Assembly: GCF_900177415.1 (NCBI RefSeq)
Contig: NZ_FXAF01000006.1
Location: 1,512,001-1,576,000 of the forward strand
Length of the DNA: 64,000 nt
Reading direction: 5' to 3'
DNA from: Xaviernesmea oryzae
GTDB taxonomy: Bacteria > Pseudomonadota > Alphaproteobacteria > Rhizobiales > Rhizobiaceae
Below the pieces are notes generated by a model. It was not told the DNA's origin. It saw nothing but the letters and a program-made list of their open reading frames with translations, and searched no databases. Shown here in pieces: positions 1 to 7,491 of this stretch (position 1 is the first letter of the stretch; each line of letters begins with the position of its first letter). The position numbers and the translations under genes were made by a program.

Positions 1-1
1 G

Positions 2-751
2 CGCGGCTCCCTCCACACCGACAGCCTGTCCGGCCATCTGAAACGCGGCTTCCTCGGCATCCTGTCGATGATCTGCGGCTTCTACGGGCTCGTGCACCTG
101 CCCATGCCGGATGCGATCGCCATCGGCTATTCCTCGCCGCTGCTTGCCGTCGTCTTCGCGGCGATCTTTTTGAAGGAGACGGTGCGCGTTTATCGCTGGA
201 CGGCCGTCATGGTCGGCATGGTCGGCGTGGTGATCATCTCCTGGCCGAAGCTGACCATGTTCGAGGATGGCGGCATGGGCTCGGAACAGGCGATGGGTGC
301 GGCGGCGGTTCTCCTCTCGGCCGTACTTGCGGGTTTTGCGATGATCCAGACGCGCCAGCTCGTGCGCACCGAGAAGACGGCGACGATCGTGCTCTATTTC
401 TCCCTGACGGCGGCGCTGTTCTCATTGCTCAGCCTGCCGTTCGGCTGGGTGGCGCCGACCGCGTCGGAAACGCTGTTCCTGATCGGCGCAGGCTTCTGCG
501 GCGGGATCGGCCAGATCTTCCTGACCGAAAGCTATCGCAATGCCGACGTGTCGACGGTCGCGCCGTTCGAGTATACCTCGATCCTGCTCGGGATCGGCAT
601 CGCCTATGTTCTGTTCGGGGATGTGCCGACGGTGGCCATGCTTGTCGGCACGGCGATCACGGTATCGGCTGGGATTTTCATCATCTACCGCGAGCATCAG
701 CTCGGACTGGAGCGGAAGGCGGCGCGCAAGGCTTCGCCGCCGGGGGCGTGA
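2..751 (+). CDS. EamA/DMT-family transporter, 3' part (5' end outside window)
   Basis: The reading frame is open from base 2, so the gene begins before the window; the ATG at 68 is internal. The visible ~249 residues form about seven hydrophobic helices with short basic loops and a basic cytoplasmic tail, the pattern of the second half plus part of the first half of a 10-TM drug/metabolite (EamA/RhaT-like) inner-membrane permease. Sequences such as PMPDAIAIGYSSPLLAVVFA and GQIFLTESYRNADVSTVAPF resemble this family. The substrate cannot be inferred. The next genes are on the other strand and converge on it, with 12 bp between stop codons. Confidence 0.85.
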   Translation, partial: RGSLHTDSLSGHLKRGFLGILSMICGFYGLVHLPMPDAIAIGYSSPLLAVVFAAIFLKETVRVYRWTAVMVGMVGVVIISWPKLTMFEDGGMGSEQAMGAAAVLLSAVLAGFAMIQTRQLVRTEKTATIVLYFSLTAALFSLLSLPFGWVAPTASETLFLIGAGFCGGIGQIFLTESYRNADVSTVAPFEYTSILLGIGIAYVLFGDVPTVAMLVGTAITVSAGIFIIYREHQLGLERKAARKASPPGA

Positions 752-763
752 GGCCCGAACGCT

Positions 764-919
764 TCAGAGCGGGATGGCTGCCGTGACCGGATTGACCTTT
801 TCGGAACTGTACCGGGCGGCACCCGCACGGCTGAGTTCACGCGAGGCGTTCACGGCAACACCGATATGCGAGAGGTTTTCACGCAGCGTACGAATCGGAT
901 GGAGGAGGGCCGTCGTCAT
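764..919 (-). CDS. 51-residue small protein, unknown function
   Basis: A 51-codon ORF beginning MTTALLHPIRTLRENLSHIG and ending AAIPL. It has a good ribosome binding site (AGGAAG 7 nt before the ATG) and starts 25 bp after the stop of the gene at 945-1136, so the two are probably one transcription unit. There is no signal peptide, membrane segment or cysteine. The first ~25 residues could form an amphipathic helix. I do not recognise a family. Both proteins start with MTT, and their common promoter carries two TTGCANTGCAA palindromes. Confidence 0.6.
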   Translation of the reverse strand: MTTALLHPIRTLRENLSHIGVAVNASRELSRAGAARYSSEKVNPVTAAIPL

Positions 920-944
920 GGCAGCTTCCTTTTATTCAGTTCGA

Positions 945-1136
945 TCAGCGTTCGCGGAAGTCGGCGAAGACGGCAGCCGGACGCGTGATGCCGGCCGGGC
1001 GGCCGAGCGCACGGGACGTCATCTGCTCGTTCGTCGCAGAGCCGAAACGGTGATAACCCTGCGTCGACCGCGGCGGGAGGCCTGCGAGCCGGAGGGTTTC
1101 GAAGCCCGAATGGATCGGGCGGAAGCGCGTAGTCAT
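945..1136 (-). CDS. 63-residue small basic protein, unknown function
   Basis: ORF of 63 codons (starts MTTRFRPIHSGFETLRLAGL, rich in Arg, Pro and Thr), with AGGAA 9 nt before the ATG. It lies first in a two-gene unit with 764-919. There is no recognisable domain, signal peptide or membrane segment. A longer ORF in another minus frame (916-1167) overlaps it, but that one is very rich in Pro/Arg and looks like a GC-rich shadow. Support for a real gene is the ribosome binding site, the promoter-like upstream region with paired palindromes, and the arrangement with the next small ORF. Confidence 0.55.
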   Translation of the reverse strand: MTTRFRPIHSGFETLRLAGLPPRSTQGYHRFGSATNEQMTSRALGRPAGITRPAAVFADFRER

Positions 1137-1182
1137 GGCCTTGGTTCCTTAAACCTATTCCTCCCAAGACACGCTGTTAATA

Positions 1183-1212
1183 TTGCAGTGCAACGTTGAT
1201 TTTGCAATGCAA
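1183..1212 (-). promoter_or_regulatory. paired TTGCANTGCAA palindromes upstream of small-protein operon
   Basis: Two perfect 11-bp palindromes of form TTGCA-N-TGCAA lie at 1183-1193 and 1202-1212, 19 bp apart. Read on the minus strand, TTGCAA of the distal copy is a possible -35, followed by 17 bp and AATATT as a -10, so the copies overlap the -35 box and the spacer. A related sequence sits at the start of the DUF3563 gene at 59.8 kb. The regulator is unknown. Confidence 0.5.
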
Positions 1213-1308
1213 CAGAACGCCGCACTGCCATGCGCTAAATGCATGGCGATCTTCATATTTTCGTAACCTTGCGCAAATTTCCGGCGCATTTGCCGGAAAT
1301 GCGGGCAA

Positions 1309-2214
1309 TCACGAGGCGGAAAGCCGCATTTTGAAGGTCAGAAGGTCCCGCCAGGCAAGCGCCTTGTTGGCCGGCGCGGCAAGAAGCTCCTGCGGATGCA
1401 GCGTCGCGACCGCCGCCGTATCGATCCCTGCAAACGCAATATCGCGCCACTCTCCGCGCATCGAGTGGATCGTGCCGTTGCCGCCGAAGAAGAAACGCGC
1501 GGGGAAATTGCCGAGCAGCAGCAGGAATTTCGGCTCGGCGAGCGCCACCTGCCGTTCGAGGAACGGCCGGCAGATATCGAGCTCCGCCTGCGAAGGCATG
1601 CGGTTGCCGGGCGGCCGCCAGGGAATGACATTGGTGAGCAGCACCGCTTCGCGCGAAAGCCCGATGGCGCCGAGCATGCGGTCGAGAAGCTGCCCCTGTC
1701 TTCCTGAAAAAGGAATGCCGTCGCGGTCGTCGTCGGCATTCGGCATCGGGCCGATCACCATGATGCGGGAGGCCGGATCGCCGCTCGCGAACACGGTGGA
1801 GCGGGCGCCGTTCTTGAGATTGCATCCGTTGAAGGCTTCGAGTGCCGTTCTGAGTTCGGAAAGCGACCGGGCGCTTTCGGCCGCAAACCGCGCCGCTGCG
1901 ACCGCTTCTCCATCCGGCACCGCGACCGAGGGAGGGGAGGCGGGCGCTGCGGATCGCGCTGCCGGAGCGGTGCGTTTCTTCGACGAAGCAGCCGCCTCTC
2001 CCGTTCGCGACGTGGGGTTCTGCTCGTCCTGCGTGGGCTGCGGCTGCCGCGCCGTTGCCGGCATCCGCGCATCCGCCTGCGCCGCCTTTTGCGCCGCGAA
2101 CTGCGCGAACCGGTCGACCGGCTCGTCCTCGACGAGCCATTCGACGCCCGAATCCGCATAGAAATGCAGAAGGGCGGCGAGCTCGGACGGATCGAGGTCT
2201 TTGGCGGCGTTCAT
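1309..2214 (-). CDS. uracil-DNA glycosylase superfamily protein, atypical family-4-like
   Basis: 301 residues. The first ~100 are a low-complexity Ala/Pro/Ser-rich linker, the rest a UDG fold. PFSGRQGQLLDRML, LLTNVIPWRPPGNR, CRPFLERQ and the late LHPQELL match family-4 uracil-DNA glycosylases, which remove uracil from DNA in base-excision repair. Oddities: the motif that normally reads GE(A/R)PG is GPMPN, losing the conserved glutamate, and only two cysteines (GCNLK and DICRPF) are present where classical family-4 enzymes use four to hold a 4Fe-4S cluster. The fold assignment is firm. Activity and cluster content are uncertain, and a diverged paralogue is likely. Confidence 0.8.
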   Translation of the reverse strand: MNAAKDLDPSELAALLHFYADSGVEWLVEDEPVDRFAQFAAQKAAQADARMPATARQPQPTQDEQNPTSRTGEAAASSKKRTAPAARSAAPASPPSVAVPDGEAVAAARFAAESARSLSELRTALEAFNGCNLKNGARSTVFASGDPASRIMVIGPMPNADDDRDGIPFSGRQGQLLDRMLGAIGLSREAVLLTNVIPWRPPGNRMPSQAELDICRPFLERQVALAEPKFLLLLGNFPARFFFGGNGTIHSMRGEWRDIAFAGIDTAAVATLHPQELLAAPANKALAWRDLLTFKMRLSAS

Positions 2215-2225
2215 AACGTTACCCT

Positions 2226-2390
2226 ATAGCATCTCCCCGAAGAGGGGGAACCGGTTTTGGATAACGACGCAGCAGTCACGTATGAGAATTTGCCCCTCAC
2301 CCCAACCTGACCGGGGTTGAGCCACCCGTCTCAACCCGTCCCCGCGGACCCCCGCCTGCGGGGAGAAGGTGGCGGCAGCCGGATGAGGGG
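2226..2390. repeat. RPE/RIME-type rhizobial intergenic repeats
   Basis: A short palindromic piece around GGGAACCGGTTTT (about 2244-2258) resembles the palindromic element near 60.8 kb. It is followed (2292-2390) by a mosaic repeat that starts CCCCTCACCCC and ends GGAGAAGG...GGATGAGGGG. The same ends occur at 7.4 kb and 50.9-51.2 kb. The repeat runs directly into the insertion element. Confidence 0.7.
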
Positions 2391-2502
2391 CATTGTCCCA
2401 TAGGCGCTAACTTAAAGTGACGAATGGCTGCATGATCGTCATTGACGATACTGATTTACCCCATAGGCTAGCCGAAAATAGACGAAGGGGAATAAGATCA
2501 CG

Positions 2503-3720
2503 ATGGCGACGCCGCTTTTGGTTCGTAACCGAAACTATCGCCTGCTTCTGACGGCAGGAACGCTTACAAACCTTGGCGACGGGGTAATTGTTTTGGCACT
2601 GCCCTGGCTCGCTACGCTGATGTCGCGCGATCCGCTTGCTATCGCTGCTGTAGCAGCTGCCGGCAGCATGCCATGGCTGCTGTTTGCCCTTCCGTCAGGC
2701 GTGATCATTGATCGAACAGATCGCCGCAAGTTGATAGCACGCGCGGACATGATCCGAGCGGGCATCGTAACGGCAATCATGATGCTTGCTTTGAGTGACC
2801 CCGTGGCGTCGGCTGTTTGGCTGCTGGCCGGCCTCGCTTTTCTTCTCGGATGTGCTGAAGTATTACGCGACAACACCGCTCAAACGATCTTGCCCTCTAT
2901 CGTCGCACCAGCAGACTTGGAGATGGCAAATGGCCAAATGTGGAGCGCAGAGCAATTAATGGGTCAGTTCATTGGCCCCCCGCTCGCAGGTGTGCTGATC
3001 GGGCTGGGTATCGCGGTGCCTTTTGGTTTGGATGCCGCAGCGTTGGTGCTTGCCGCTGGCATGGTCTGGCTCATTACATTGCCGCCTCAACTGACAAACA
3101 CCACGAGGTTTTGGCCGGCTTTAGTTAAGGGTATAGACTGGATGCGAAAAGATCGCCTCCTGTTCAGGTTCGCCGTGACACTGGGAATGGTGAACTTCCT
3201 GTTCTCGATGGCGACAACCATCACCATCCTGTTCTCTCAAGAGATTTTGGGGCTGTCTGCCGCCGAGCATGGACTGTTACTGTCTGTTGCCGCGATAGGT
3301 GCGGTAGCCGGTAGTCTGGGAGCGCCGCTCATCACAAAATGGATCGGCGCGCAGGCAACGCTCTACGTTTCGTTCCTGATGTGGGGAGTTGCATACGCAG
3401 CGATTGGTCTCAGTTCCACGGCGTGGGTGGTCGGCGCAGCCATGGCTCTATTTATGGCGGCATCTATGCTTTGGAACGTCATCACCGTGTCATGGCGCCA
3501 GCGCCGCATTCCGGCAGAATTGCTGGGCCGTGTAAACAGCATCTACCGCTTCTTCGGCTGGGGATCGATGCCTCTTGGTGCGATCGCTGCTGGGATACTG
3601 GTGTCGTTAATCGAGAACGAGGCAGGACGCGAAATGGCTCTTCGGATGCCGTTCCTGCTGGCCAGCGCGGGCTATTCGGTTCTGCTGGTGTATGCAAGAT
3701 TGAAGCTGAGGTTGGAGTAG
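2503..3720 (+). CDS. MFS efflux transporter (EntS/MefA-like), passenger of the element
   Basis: 405 residues with about 12 hydrophobic helices. The loop between helices 2 and 3 has the MFS signature GVIIDRTDRRK, and NTAQTILPSIV and NSIYRFFGWGSMPLGA are typical of the MFS_3 (EntS, MefA) exporter group, which expels siderophores or macrolides by proton antiport. The exact substrate is unknown. The start is supported by GAAGGGGAA about 12 nt upstream. TTGACG (2442-2447) may be its -35. It is the only complete gene between the terminal inverted repeats. Its codon use is more AT-tolerant than the surrounding core genes, which fits recent acquisition. Confidence 0.85.
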   Translation: MATPLLVRNRNYRLLLTAGTLTNLGDGVIVLALPWLATLMSRDPLAIAAVAAAGSMPWLLFALPSGVIIDRTDRRKLIARADMIRAGIVTAIMMLALSDPVASAVWLLAGLAFLLGCAEVLRDNTAQTILPSIVAPADLEMANGQMWSAEQLMGQFIGPPLAGVLIGLGIAVPFGLDAAALVLAAGMVWLITLPPQLTNTTRFWPALVKGIDWMRKDRLLFRFAVTLGMVNFLFSMATTITILFSQEILGLSAAEHGLLLSVAAIGAVAGSLGAPLITKWIGAQATLYVSFLMWGVAYAAIGLSSTAWVVGAAMALFMAASMLWNVITVSWRQRRIPAELLGRVNSIYRFFGWGSMPLGAIAAGILVSLIENEAGREMALRMPFLLASAGYSVLLVYARLKLRLE

Positions 3721-3890
3721 GCAAGAGCTGCGGCGTGTCGCGTCAAAATGCCGTTCTGTCCATACAAGCTTGGTTCTGACGCCGTCGTGGTGGGTCGCAG
3801 ATGTGTCGAACGACATCGGCGAAACGCTCAAGTGTCTGTCGTGGCGACAAACAAGCAACGATGGCCTTCAGAAACATCTGTCGAAGAATG

Positions 3891-4022
3891 CTATGCAGCC
3901 GCCATAGCGATAGTGAAGTCGTCGCTCGGGTTCGCATGCCCAAAGGGGGGAGAGTCGAGAACGTCGTTGACGGCCTCGTCGATCATCAGCGCCAAGATCA
4001 GAATCGGCTTCGACGGAAACAT
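3891..4022 (-). CDS. 43-residue ORF inside the element, unknown
   Basis: Minus-strand ORF starting MFPSKPILILALMIDEAVND and ending DDFTIAMAAA. The open frame runs a few codons further upstream without an ATG, so this could be the tail of a truncated gene. The rest of 3721-4070 holds no convincing coding region. I cannot assign a function and cannot show it is a transposase remnant. It is recorded because it is the only protein-like sequence in the element besides the transporter. Confidence 0.25.
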   Translation of the reverse strand: MFPSKPILILALMIDEAVNDVLDSPPFGHANPSDDFTIAMAAA

Positions 4023-4101
4023 TGCTTCGCATCTTCCCTATGAATCACATCTGGATTCTGCTCGTCTAGTCTTAAGTTAGCGCCTATGGGGCATTGTCCC
4101 C

Positions 4102-5394
4102 TCACGCTGCCCATTGCTGGACGTTGTCGCTTTCGCCGATCAGCGCCAGACCATGTGCGATAGACAGCAACTCTCCGCCGCTTTCGATCTTTCCGTCATC
4201 GAATCTTCGGGTGAAGATGCGCCTGACCGCCGGCACGAACGAGGTGCCGCCGGTCAGAAACACCTTGTCGATTTCGGAAGGTTCGGTGCCGGTCTTTTCC
4301 AGCACCTCGTCCAGCGCGCCTTCGATACGGGCGAGATCCTCGGCGATCCAGCTTTCGAAATCGGCGCGCTTCACGGTTCTGCGGCCTGCGCGCCCAAGCG
4401 GCGCGAAATGGAACTCCGCCTCTTCGGCGCCCGACAGCGCCATCTTGGTGGCCGAGATCGCCTGGTAGAGCGGATAGCCCTCGTCGTGTTCGACAAGATC
4501 GATGAACAGTTCCAGCTTGTCGGGGTCGAGCGCCGAGCGCACCAGCGATTTCAGGTCGTTGAATTCGCGCGTGGTCTTGAAGATCGAGAGCTGGTTCCAG
4601 CGGCTGAAATTGGCGTAGTAGCCGGACGGCACTTCCAGCACCTTGTCGAAGCTCTTGAAGAACGTGCCCTTGCCGATCTCCGGTGCCACGAGGTTGTCGA
4701 TCATGCGTGCGTCGAAATGATCGCCGGCGATGCCGACGCCCGAATGGCCGATCGGCGTCGCCGCGAGCTTGCCGGCCTTGCGCTCGAAACGGATCAGCGA
4801 ATAGTCCGTCGTGCCGCCGCCGAAATCGGCGACGAGAACGGTCGCGTCGCTCTTCAGCGTCTGCGCGAAGTAATAGGCCGCCGCCACCGGCTCGTAGACG
4901 TAGTGGATTTCCGGAAAGCCGAGCCGCGTCAGCGCCGCGTTGTAGCGCTCGACGGCGAGTTTCGGATCGGGATTGGCGCCGGCGAAATGCACCGGACGGC
5001 CGGCGATGACGCGCGAGACTTCCGTCGGCCAGTTGTCGTCGGCATAGGTCTTCAGGCGGCGCAGGAATATCTCCATCAGGTCTTCGAAGACGTGCCGGCG
5101 AGCGAAAATCAGCGTGCCCTGGAAGAGGGCGCTCGCCGCAAAGGTCTTGATCGACTGCAGGAAGCGGCAGTCGCCCGGATTGTCGATGAACTGACGGATC
5201 GCCGCCTGTCCGGCCTCGACCTTGAGCGCCTGCGCACCCATGACCGGATCCTTCATGAAGGAGAGCGCGGTGCGCATCGTATCGGTCACGCCGGCGCTGC
5301 TGGCGAACGACATGGAATGCGTGGCCGCGCCGCCGTCCGAAAGCGCCAGAACCGTATTCGTCGTGCCGAAATCAAGCCCGAGCGCCCGTGCCAT
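4102..5394 (-). CDS. Hsp70-family ATPase, YegD-like (no substrate-binding domain)
   Basis: 430 residues: an actin/Hsp70 ATPase fold only. The phosphate-1 loop GLDFGTTNT lies at the N-terminus, VYEPVAAAYY and VADFGGGTTD form the connect and phosphate-2 regions in the middle, and VFLTGGTSFVP is the adenosine motif near residue 385. DnaK is ~640 residues because of its peptide-binding domain, which is absent here, as in E. coli YegD. It may act as a specialised chaperone; the client is unknown. AAAGGAG before the ATG supports the start. The stop codon lies 1 bp beyond the duplication flanking the insertion element, so the element sits right behind this gene without damaging it. Confidence 0.88.
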   Translation of the reverse strand: MARALGLDFGTTNTVLALSDGGAATHSMSFASSAGVTDTMRTALSFMKDPVMGAQALKVEAGQAAIRQFIDNPGDCRFLQSIKTFAASALFQGTLIFARRHVFEDLMEIFLRRLKTYADDNWPTEVSRVIAGRPVHFAGANPDPKLAVERYNAALTRLGFPEIHYVYEPVAAAYYFAQTLKSDATVLVADFGGGTTDYSLIRFERKAGKLAATPIGHSGVGIAGDHFDARMIDNLVAPEIGKGTFFKSFDKVLEVPSGYYANFSRWNQLSIFKTTREFNDLKSLVRSALDPDKLELFIDLVEHDEGYPLYQAISATKMALSGAEEAEFHFAPLGRAGRRTVKRADFESWIAEDLARIEGALDEVLEKTGTEPSEIDKVFLTGGTSFVPAVRRIFTRRFDDGKIESGGELLSIAHGLALIGESDNVQQWAA

Positions 5395-5536
5395 GGCCGT
5401 GCTCCTTTATCCCGCCGAAGATCGTTGAACCGGGGCAATAGGGCCCCGAACGCGAAAAGGGCGCCTGGTCGCGCCCCGAATGTCTTGAGAGCGCGCGTGA
5501 TCGCATAAGGGAAAGCGGATGGCAACCCCGGCCGCG

Positions 5537-6427
5537 TCAGTTTTCCGTCTGCCGCCGCGTCTCCTCCGCGCGCTCCGCGAGCCAGTTGCGGAACATCTCC
5601 ATGGCCGGCGTCACGCTTCGTGACTTGAGCCGCGTCAGCCAATAGCTTCCCTTGGAAATATAGATGTCGAAAGGCTGCTCGATCGCGCCCGCCGCCAGCT
5701 GGCGGGAAAACATCAGCGGCGGGGCGAGCGCCACGCCGGCGCCCTGGAGCGCCGCCTCGATCATCAGCACGGATGAATCGAAAACCATGCCGCGGATCGG
5801 CGGCGAGGCGACGCCCGCCTCTTCGAACCAGCTCGGCCATTCGTCGGCGCGGTAGGAGCGGAGCAGCACCTGGTGCGCCACGTCTTCGGGCGATTTGAGC
5901 TGTCCGGCGATCGGCGGGATGCAGAGCACCGAAAGCGGCGCTTCGAACAGCGCTTCCGCCTCGATGTCGTGCCAGGCGCCGTTGCCGAACTTGATCGTGT
6001 AGTCGAGCCCTTCGGCGGCGATGTCGACGCGATTGTTGTTGGTGGAAAGCCTAAGGTCCACGAACGGATATTTCTCCCGGAAATCGTGAAGCCGCGGCAG
6101 CAGCCAGCCGACCGCAAGCGTGCCGACCGCGCCGAGCTTCAGCACTTCCCGCACATGCCCGCCCTCGAACCGGTCCAGCATGTCGGCCATCCGGTCGAAG
6201 CTTTCCTGCAGCGAGGGTAAAAGCGCCAGCCCCTCCTCGGTGATCATCAGCCCGCGCGGCAGGCGGCGGAAGAGCGTCACGCCGAGCCGCTGTTCCAGAA
6301 GCTTCACCTGATGGCTGACGGCGGCCTGCGTGACGCAGAGTTCGATCGCCGCACGGGTGAAGGAAAGGTGCCGCGCGGCCGCCTCGAAGGCGCGCAGCGC
6401 GTTCAGCGGCAAATAAGGCCGGACCAT
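5537..6427 (-). CDS. LysR-family regulator, AmpR/GcvA type
   Basis: 296 residues with an N-terminal winged helix (LPLNALRAFEAAARHLSFTRAA, then TQAAVSHQVKLLEQ) and a C-terminal effector domain. Opening with PYLPLNALRAFEAAARHLSF is typical of the GcvA/AmpR branch. It is divergent from a class D beta-lactamase 104 bp away, the classic ampR-bla arrangement, in which AmpR senses cell-wall muropeptides and switches beta-lactamase expression. The role is inferred from branch and context. GcvA-like regulators of other targets look similar. Confidence 0.85.
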   Translation of the reverse strand: MVRPYLPLNALRAFEAAARHLSFTRAAIELCVTQAAVSHQVKLLEQRLGVTLFRRLPRGLMITEEGLALLPSLQESFDRMADMLDRFEGGHVREVLKLGAVGTLAVGWLLPRLHDFREKYPFVDLRLSTNNNRVDIAAEGLDYTIKFGNGAWHDIEAEALFEAPLSVLCIPPIAGQLKSPEDVAHQVLLRSYRADEWPSWFEEAGVASPPIRGMVFDSSVLMIEAALQGAGVALAPPLMFSRQLAAGAIEQPFDIYISKGSYWLTRLKSRSVTPAMEMFRNWLAERAEETRRQTEN

Positions 6428-6433
6428 GGCAAT

Positions 6434-6483
6434 GCCCTAATTTGATTCATGCCTGACCGCAAATATCATCGTTTGATTAGGGC
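6434..6483. promoter_or_regulatory. candidate LysR operator between regulator and beta-lactamase
   Basis: The intergenic region contains an inverted repeat with arms GCCCTAAT (6434-6441) and ATTAGGGC (6476-6483) and an inner pair CAAA...TTTG (6460-6475). A ~50-bp dyad in a divergent LysR promoter region is the usual geometry for LysR binding and autoregulation. Confidence 0.55.
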
Positions 6484-6531
6484 TCGCAAGGCGACCTAGA
6501 AAAGCCGTGTCCAACCCAGCGGAGTACGATC

Positions 6532-7341
6532 ATGGCTTTCAGGAATTCCCTTCTTCTCGCCTTTTCTCTCGGAATTACAGCGGCTTTTCTCGATTGCGCG
6601 TCGGCGGAGGCGGCCGAACCGATCCGCTGCACCGTTATCATCGACGAGGATAGCGGCGAGCCGCTCTACCGCCAGGGCGCCTGCGATCAGGGCTTTTATC
6701 CCCAATCCACCTTCAAATTGCCTTTGGCCATGATGGGCTATGACGCGGGCATCCTGACCGATGCGCAGAATCCGCGCTGGAAATACCAGGCGAAGTTCGG
6801 CGGTCCGGAACGGGTGAGGAAGGATGTCGATCCGGTCATCTGGGAGAAGGATTCGATCGTCTGGTATTCGCAGGAGATCGCCCGCAAGCTCGGCAGCAAA
6901 GCCTTTGCCGACTACATCCAGCGCTTCGGTTACGGCAACCGCGACGTTTCCGGCGGCCTGACCGAAGCCTGGCTGATGTCGTCGCTGAAGATCTCCGCGG
7001 ACCAGCAGGTGCAGTTCATCCGCCGCTTCCTGACGGGCGGCCTGCCGATCTCCGAACACGCCGTCGACATGACGGCCGCTGTCATCCCGCATTTTCCGGC
7101 TGGCGACGGCTGGGATATCCAGGGCAAGACCGGTTCCGGCTGGCTGCGCGACAAGGCCGGCAAGGTGGACTACGACCGCCCGCTCGGCTGGTTCGTCGGC
7201 TGGGCGATGAAGGACGAGCGTCGTCGCGTCATCTTCGCAAGGCTGCTGGTGGACACGAAGCGCTACAAAGGCGACCCGATCAGCTTCGTGGTGCGGGACG
7301 GGTTGATCAGGGAGTTTCCGAAGCTGGCGGAGGGGTTTTGA
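6532..7341 (+). CDS. class D (OXA-type) beta-lactamase
   Basis: 269 residues with a secretion signal (about residues 1-28, ending ASAEAA). All class D landmarks are visible: active-site STFK at 59-62, SIV (the SxV motif) at 108-110, YGN at 134-136, W147 followed by the LxIS-type stretch, and KTG at 199-201. It would act in the periplasm, hydrolysing penicillins by a serine acyl-enzyme, with the STFK lysine probably carboxylated. The spectrum cannot be read from sequence. GGAG 8 nt upstream supports the start. Divergence from an AmpR-like gene suggests inducible expression. Confidence 0.93.
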   Translation: MAFRNSLLLAFSLGITAAFLDCASAEAAEPIRCTVIIDEDSGEPLYRQGACDQGFYPQSTFKLPLAMMGYDAGILTDAQNPRWKYQAKFGGPERVRKDVDPVIWEKDSIVWYSQEIARKLGSKAFADYIQRFGYGNRDVSGGLTEAWLMSSLKISADQQVQFIRRFLTGGLPISEHAVDMTAAVIPHFPAGDGWDIQGKTGSGWLRDKAGKVDYDRPLGWFVGWAMKDERRRVIFARLLVDTKRYKGDPISFVVRDGLIREFPKLAEGF

Positions 7342-7365
7342 CCTTTTAGTCCGGCCTATGTGGGT

Positions 7366-7490
7366 TCCCCCTCATCCGCCTGCCGGCACCTTCTCCCCGC
7401 TGGGGAGAAGGGATTTGCCGCGCCGTTTCTATTCCCTCCTCTCCCCTTGGGGAGAGGGTGGCCGAGCGAAGCGGAGGCCGGGTGAGGGGG
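7366..7490. repeat. RIME-like repeat pair
   Basis: Two facing copies of the rhizobial mosaic repeat: CCCCCTCATCCGCCTGCCGG followed by a CTTCTCCCC/GGGGAGAAG hairpin, and CTCTCCCCTTGGGGAGAGG followed by GGGTGAGGGGG. It separates the beta-lactamase from the RND operon and probably serves as a shared transcript end. Confidence 0.75.
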
Positions 7491-7491
7491 C

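Larger units (their letters stand above)
2400..4087. mobile_element. 1.7-kb element with terminal inverted repeats and flanking duplication, carrying an MFS gene
   Basis: The left end reads ATAGGCGCTAACTTAA (2400-2415) and the right end is its exact reverse complement (4072-4087). Immediately outside, GGGGCATTGTCCC occurs as a direct repeat at 2387-2399 and 4088-4100, the expected result of a target-site duplication. Because CCC/GGG flanks the arms, the boundary is ambiguous: a 16-bp repeat with 13-bp duplication, or a 19-bp repeat with 7-bp duplication. Joining the outsides gives an uninterrupted intergenic repeat ending just past the Hsp70 stop codon. The interior is visibly less GC-rich than the neighbours. 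It holds one MFS gene and no recognisable transposase, so it would have to be mobilised in trans or be a relic. I do not recognise the insertion-sequence family. Confidence 0.75.

Noticed and set aside
916..1167. 83-codon minus ORF overlapping the small gene at 945-1136
   Set aside because: Pro/Arg-rich, no ribosome binding site. The 945-1136 frame has both a ribosome binding site and operon spacing.
2292..2390. CRISPR-like repeats (also at 7.4, 48.2 and 50.9 kb)
   Set aside because: Copies are not evenly spaced, contain internal palindromes of varying length and occur singly at several sites, as expected for rhizobial intergenic mosaic elements.
3721..4070. Transposase remnant in the right part of the MFS-bearing element
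   Set aside because: Frames were read on both strands. Only a 43-codon ORF of unknown type is open, and no DDE or HUH motif could be recognised.
4114..5508. Long + strand ORF opposite the Hsp70-like gene
   Set aside because: Very Arg/Glu/Gln-rich composition typical of antisense frames in GC-rich DNA; the minus strand has clear Hsp70 motifs.
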